Assembly (NCBI GenBank): GCA_902478865.1
Contig: CABSNA010000002.1
Span: 1 to 37,010 of the forward strand
DNA from: an uncultured Collinsella sp.
Lineage (GTDB): Bacteria; Actinomycetota; Coriobacteriia; Coriobacteriales; Coriobacteriaceae
Length of the DNA stretch: 37,010 nt
Reading direction: 5' to 3'
Positions 34,823 through 37,010 of the stretch are shown in pieces (position 1 is the first letter of the stretch; the number at the start of each line of letters is the position of its first letter). A model generated the notes under the pieces. The model made no database searches, was not told where the DNA came from, and saw nothing but the letters and a program-made list of their open reading frames with translations. The position numbers and the translations under genes were made by a program.

Positions 34823-35419
34823 CTAAATCGCGCGACGGGCCTCGATGGCGCGGCCAAGCGTAAGCTCGTCGGCATACTCCAAGTCGCCGCCCACGGGAAG
34901 GCCGCTTGCCAGACGCGACACCTCGACGCCCAACGGCTTGATGGTACGGGCCAGATAGCTCGCCGTGGTCTCGCCCTCGATGTTGGGGTTGGTGGCGATG
35001 ATGACCTCATGGATATCCTCGTGACCCAGACGCGCCAGCAGCTCGCGGATGTGCAACTGCTCGGGACCAATCTTGTCCATGGGGCTGATCACGCCGCCCA
35101 GCACATGGTACAGGCCATGGTAGCTGCCCGTGCGCTCGATTGCCTGGACGTCGCGCGGCTCGCCCACCACGCAAATACGAGTGGTATCGCGCATCGGGTC
35201 CTGGCAGATGGAGCACTCGTCGGCCGTGGCGTAGTTAAAGCAACGGCTGCAAAAGTGGACCTCCTGCTTGACCTCCAGGATGGCCTCGGCCAGGCGGCGG
35301 GCCTCCTCGGCATCGGCCTCGAGCAGGTAATAGGCGATGCGCTGGGCCGACTTGGGACCAATGCCCGGCAGACGACCCAGCTCATCGAGCAGTTTTTGCA
35401 GACTGTGATTCGCACTCAT
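34823..35419 (-). CDS. recR: Recombination protein RecR
   Basis: RecR, 198 residues, acts with RecF/RecO to load RecA at single-strand gaps. The N-terminal helix-hairpin-helix reads LGRLPGIGPKSAQRIAYYLL. A four-cysteine zinc motif follows (CSRCFNY and CSICQD, with CVVGE after it), then a Toprim domain with NPNIEGETTASYLA. Length is normal. The start MSANHSLQ fits the family, but the ribosome binding site is weak. It lies 13 bases downstream of ybaB, so the two are co-transcribed. Confidence 0.97.
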   Translation of the reverse strand: MSANHSLQKLLDELGRLPGIGPKSAQRIAYYLLEADAEEARRLAEAILEVKQEVHFCSRCFNYATADECSICQDPMRDTTRICVVGEPRDVQAIERTGSYHGLYHVLGGVISPMDKIGPEQLHIRELLARLGHEDIHEVIIATNPNIEGETTASYLARTIKPLGVEVSRLASGLPVGGDLEYADELTLGRAIEARRAI

Positions 35420-35432
35420 ATATATGCGTGTC

Positions 35433-35753
35433 TTAGAACGGCATGCCCGGGATGTTGAGGCCGCCGGTGATGGCGCCCATCTGCTTGTTAGCAAGCTCGT
35501 TGACGCCGCGGACGGCCTCGTTGACGGCAGCCATGATCATGTCCTGCAGCATATCGACGTCCTCGGGATCGAGCGCATCGGGATCGATGGTGAGGTTGAC
35601 AAGCTCCATCTCGCCGTTGACGGTCACCTTGACCATGCCGCCGCCGGCAGAGGCGTCGACGGTCTGGGACTTGAGATTCTCCTGCGCGGCGGCAAGCTGC
35701 TCCTGCATCTTGCGAGCCTGCTTCATCATCTGCTGCATGTTCATACCGGCCAT
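35433..35753 (-). CDS. ybaB: YbaB/EbfC nucleoid-associated protein
   Basis: A 106-residue YbaB/EbfC DNA-binding protein. It has the Met/Gln-rich first helix (MNMQQMMKQARKMQEQLA), the central GGGMVKVTVNGEMELVNLTI sheet and the LQDMIMAAVNEAV helix of the family. AAAGGAG lies six bases before the ATG. It is encoded just before recR, as usual. In most bacteria it directly follows dnaX, but here about 835 bases with an opposite-strand gene separate them. Confidence 0.96.
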   Translation of the reverse strand: MAGMNMQQMMKQARKMQEQLAAAQENLKSQTVDASAGGGMVKVTVNGEMELVNLTIDPDALDPEDVDMLQDMIMAAVNEAVRGVNELANKQMGAITGGLNIPGMPF

Positions 35754-36093
35754 GATGGCTCCTTTACGTGCGGCCGCGCGACAAGCTGCAAGGGCAGTCG
35801 GAGCACGGCGGGACTTTCAAACTCAAAAATCGTACCACGGCGCGGGGCAAGCAAGCGGGGCGGACGTGTTCCCTCAGTCGATATACATGTCCTGGAGTGC
35901 AAGCCGCGCCCAAAGATTATGCAAAGTTGAATAATTCGCATCTGCATAATATTGAAAGCTAAATCTTGTAGAGCCGGAATCCGGCATTTTCTGCATCCAG
36001 CTAGATAACAAAATGCCGAACCGCTGCTCGAGGCGGCGCTCATGATGGCAGGGTATAATTTGATTGTCACAGACAGCAATTTGGAGGTGCCCC
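35754..36093. other. Intergenic region upstream of ybaB
   Basis: A 340-base gap. It has an ATTATGCA/TGCATAAT inverted repeat (35916-35923 and 35943-35950), a GCCGGA-A-TCCGGC palindrome near 35973-35985 followed by ATTTT, and a consensus TATAAT -10 box at about 36054-36059 for the plus-strand gene with no clear -35. It is more AT-rich than the genes around it. Confidence 0.4.
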
Positions 36094-36567
36094 ATGAATG
36101 CCCCCGACGTGCTCCAAAACATCCGCTCAAAACACCCCGTTGCATATGTGGTTCTCTATCTCTTTGTCGGCTGGGCATTACTGGTTATCATCACCCATGC
36201 TATAGCCTTTGGAGCAGAACTACTGATAGCCAGCTCGGACCAGCCCGTCGTCAAATGGGAAGCGACCGATGAGTGCACCGACGGAACTCGAACCATTTAC
36301 TACAACAGCCCGTCCCTCTACCAAGAGTTCAAGGTCAAGATAAAGGACTCCAAGATTGTCGATGCCGAACCAGGCGCTTTCTTGACAATCGGAGCAACCC
36401 TCAACGCCGAGCAAGTCGAGTACACGGACAGCCATGCGACGTATCGTATCGACCTCAGCATCCTAGGGCGACCGTCACGCACCTGTCTGCTCGAATGCGA
36501 TATACGCGGCACCACACTACACATGTCCGAAATACAGATGCGCCCGGACAAAGAGATCTCTTCTTGA
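36094..36567 (+). CDS. Small membrane-anchored protein, unknown
   Basis: A 157-residue protein with one membrane segment near the N-terminus (about residues 15-40: AYVVLYLFVGWALLVIITHA) and a soluble, probably extracytoplasmic C-terminal domain rich in beta-type sequence. Three Cys occur after the membrane segment. GGAGGT lies seven bases before the ATG, and a TATAAT box is about 36 bases upstream. I recognise no family. It sits on the opposite strand between dnaX and ybaB, splitting a gene order that is usually contiguous. Confidence 0.75.
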   Translation: MNAPDVLQNIRSKHPVAYVVLYLFVGWALLVIITHAIAFGAELLIASSDQPVVKWEATDECTDGTRTIYYNSPSLYQEFKVKIKDSKIVDAEPGAFLTIGATLNAEQVEYTDSHATYRIDLSILGRPSRTCLLECDIRGTTLHMSEIQMRPDKEISS

Positions 36568-36588
36568 GCAGTATACCCGCCCGTACAG

Positions 36589-37010
36589 CTACTCCACCGG
36601 CTTGAAGATGGTGGCCTGACCGAAGACGCTGCGGATGAGGGCTTTGGCCTCGTCCTCGGTCTGCGGGATGCTCGGGGCTGCGCCCTGATGGCCGAAGGGA
36701 CTGCCCGCGCCGGGGTTGGACTCCCAGGGAGCTGCAGGAGCGTCCTCCTCTTTGGGGGCAGTTGCAGCGGACTTGGGCACGGACGCCGCACCCGGCACGT
36801 CGAACGGAGGCAGATCGTCTCCACCAGCATCGGCAGCAAAACCGCCGACCATGGCATCGTCGTAGGGAACCTGCTCGGATTCCCACGGCGCAGACGACGC
36901 AGCAGGCTGACATTTGGGAGCGGCAGAGCGCTCGGGCGCACGGGGCGCGGGCTCAGTCGGGAGCTTACCCGTGGCAGGAGCGCCGGCGGGGTTGTCGGAG
37001 CGTAGCCAGG
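36589..37010 (-). CDS. dnaX: DNA polymerase III gamma/tau, 3' end
   Basis: Partial: the frame enters from the right edge and ends at 36589. The visible 139 residues are the Pro/Ala-rich C-terminal region typical of actinobacterial DnaX. They begin WLRSDNPAG, contain repeated PWES motifs (APWESEQ and APWESNP) and end in a conserved-looking IRSVFGQATIFKPVE. The catalytic AAA+ domain lies outside the window. The identification rests on this tail and on ybaB and recR following on the same strand. Confidence 0.75.
   Translation of the reverse strand, partial: WLRSDNPAGAPATGKLPTEPAPRAPERSAAPKCQPAASSAPWESEQVPYDDAMVGGFAADAGGDDLPPFDVPGAASVPKSAATAPKEEDAPAAPWESNPGAGSPFGHQGAAPSIPQTEDEAKALIRSVFGQATIFKPVE

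Overview
The window looks like chromosomal DNA of an anaerobic, high-GC actinobacterium of the Coriobacteriia, most likely Collinsella or a close relative. This is inferred from gene content and codon use: pyruvate:ferredoxin oxidoreductase, rubrerythrin, an Rrf2 regulator, two LytS/LytTR-type systems, and a dnaX/ybaB/recR locus. No 16S gene is present to confirm it. Most genes are on the minus strand, and the intergenic gaps are rich in long GC-rich inverted repeats.

Layout. 1-1.2 kb: a small membrane protein flanked by two copies of a structured 3' element. 1.2-3.3 kb: rubrerythrin, an HhH-GPD DNA glycosylase and an Rrf2 regulator. 3.6 kb: tRNA-Asp. 4.1-8.0 kb: a phosphodiesterase, then (in reading order) a glycosyltransferase, a LytS-like kinase and a LytTR regulator in one operon. 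8.1-10.5 kb: a UMF1-type MFS transporter and a zinc-dependent phospholipase C-like protein. 10.5-12.7 kb: a second LytS/LytTR pair. 12.8-19.7 kb: a probable catabolic neighbourhood (amidohydrolase, APC permease, carbamate kinase, DUF3830 protein and an unknown helical protein) interrupted by a membrane-anchored C39-like peptidase. 20.1-23.7 kb: nifJ.

24.0-31.3 kb is an accessory island, visibly more AT-rich than its surroundings. It is bounded by two same-orientation copies (about 540 bp) of the 3' part of an FHA-domain gene. The right copy is the end of an intact gene; the left is a truncated remnant. The island holds a RiPP-like system: a radical SAM/SPASM maturase, two paralogous Cys/Asp-rich precursor peptides that both begin (M/V)KHIHP, a 35-residue membrane protein, and a convergent ABC exporter. 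The system looks damaged. The maturase's best start is out of frame by one base in a T5 tract. The exporter's ATPase is split by an in-frame TAG between Walker A and the signature motif. A methyltransferase next to it is a multi-lesion pseudogene. Recombination between the FHA repeats would delete the island and leave one intact FHA gene.

31-37 kb: a signalling operon (anchored extracytoplasmic protein, Ser/Thr kinase with C-terminal membrane segments, FHA protein) with a terminator-like hairpin just before its first ribosome binding site. Then come recR and ybaB, an opposite-strand small membrane protein sitting between ybaB and dnaX, and the 3' end of dnaX running off the window.
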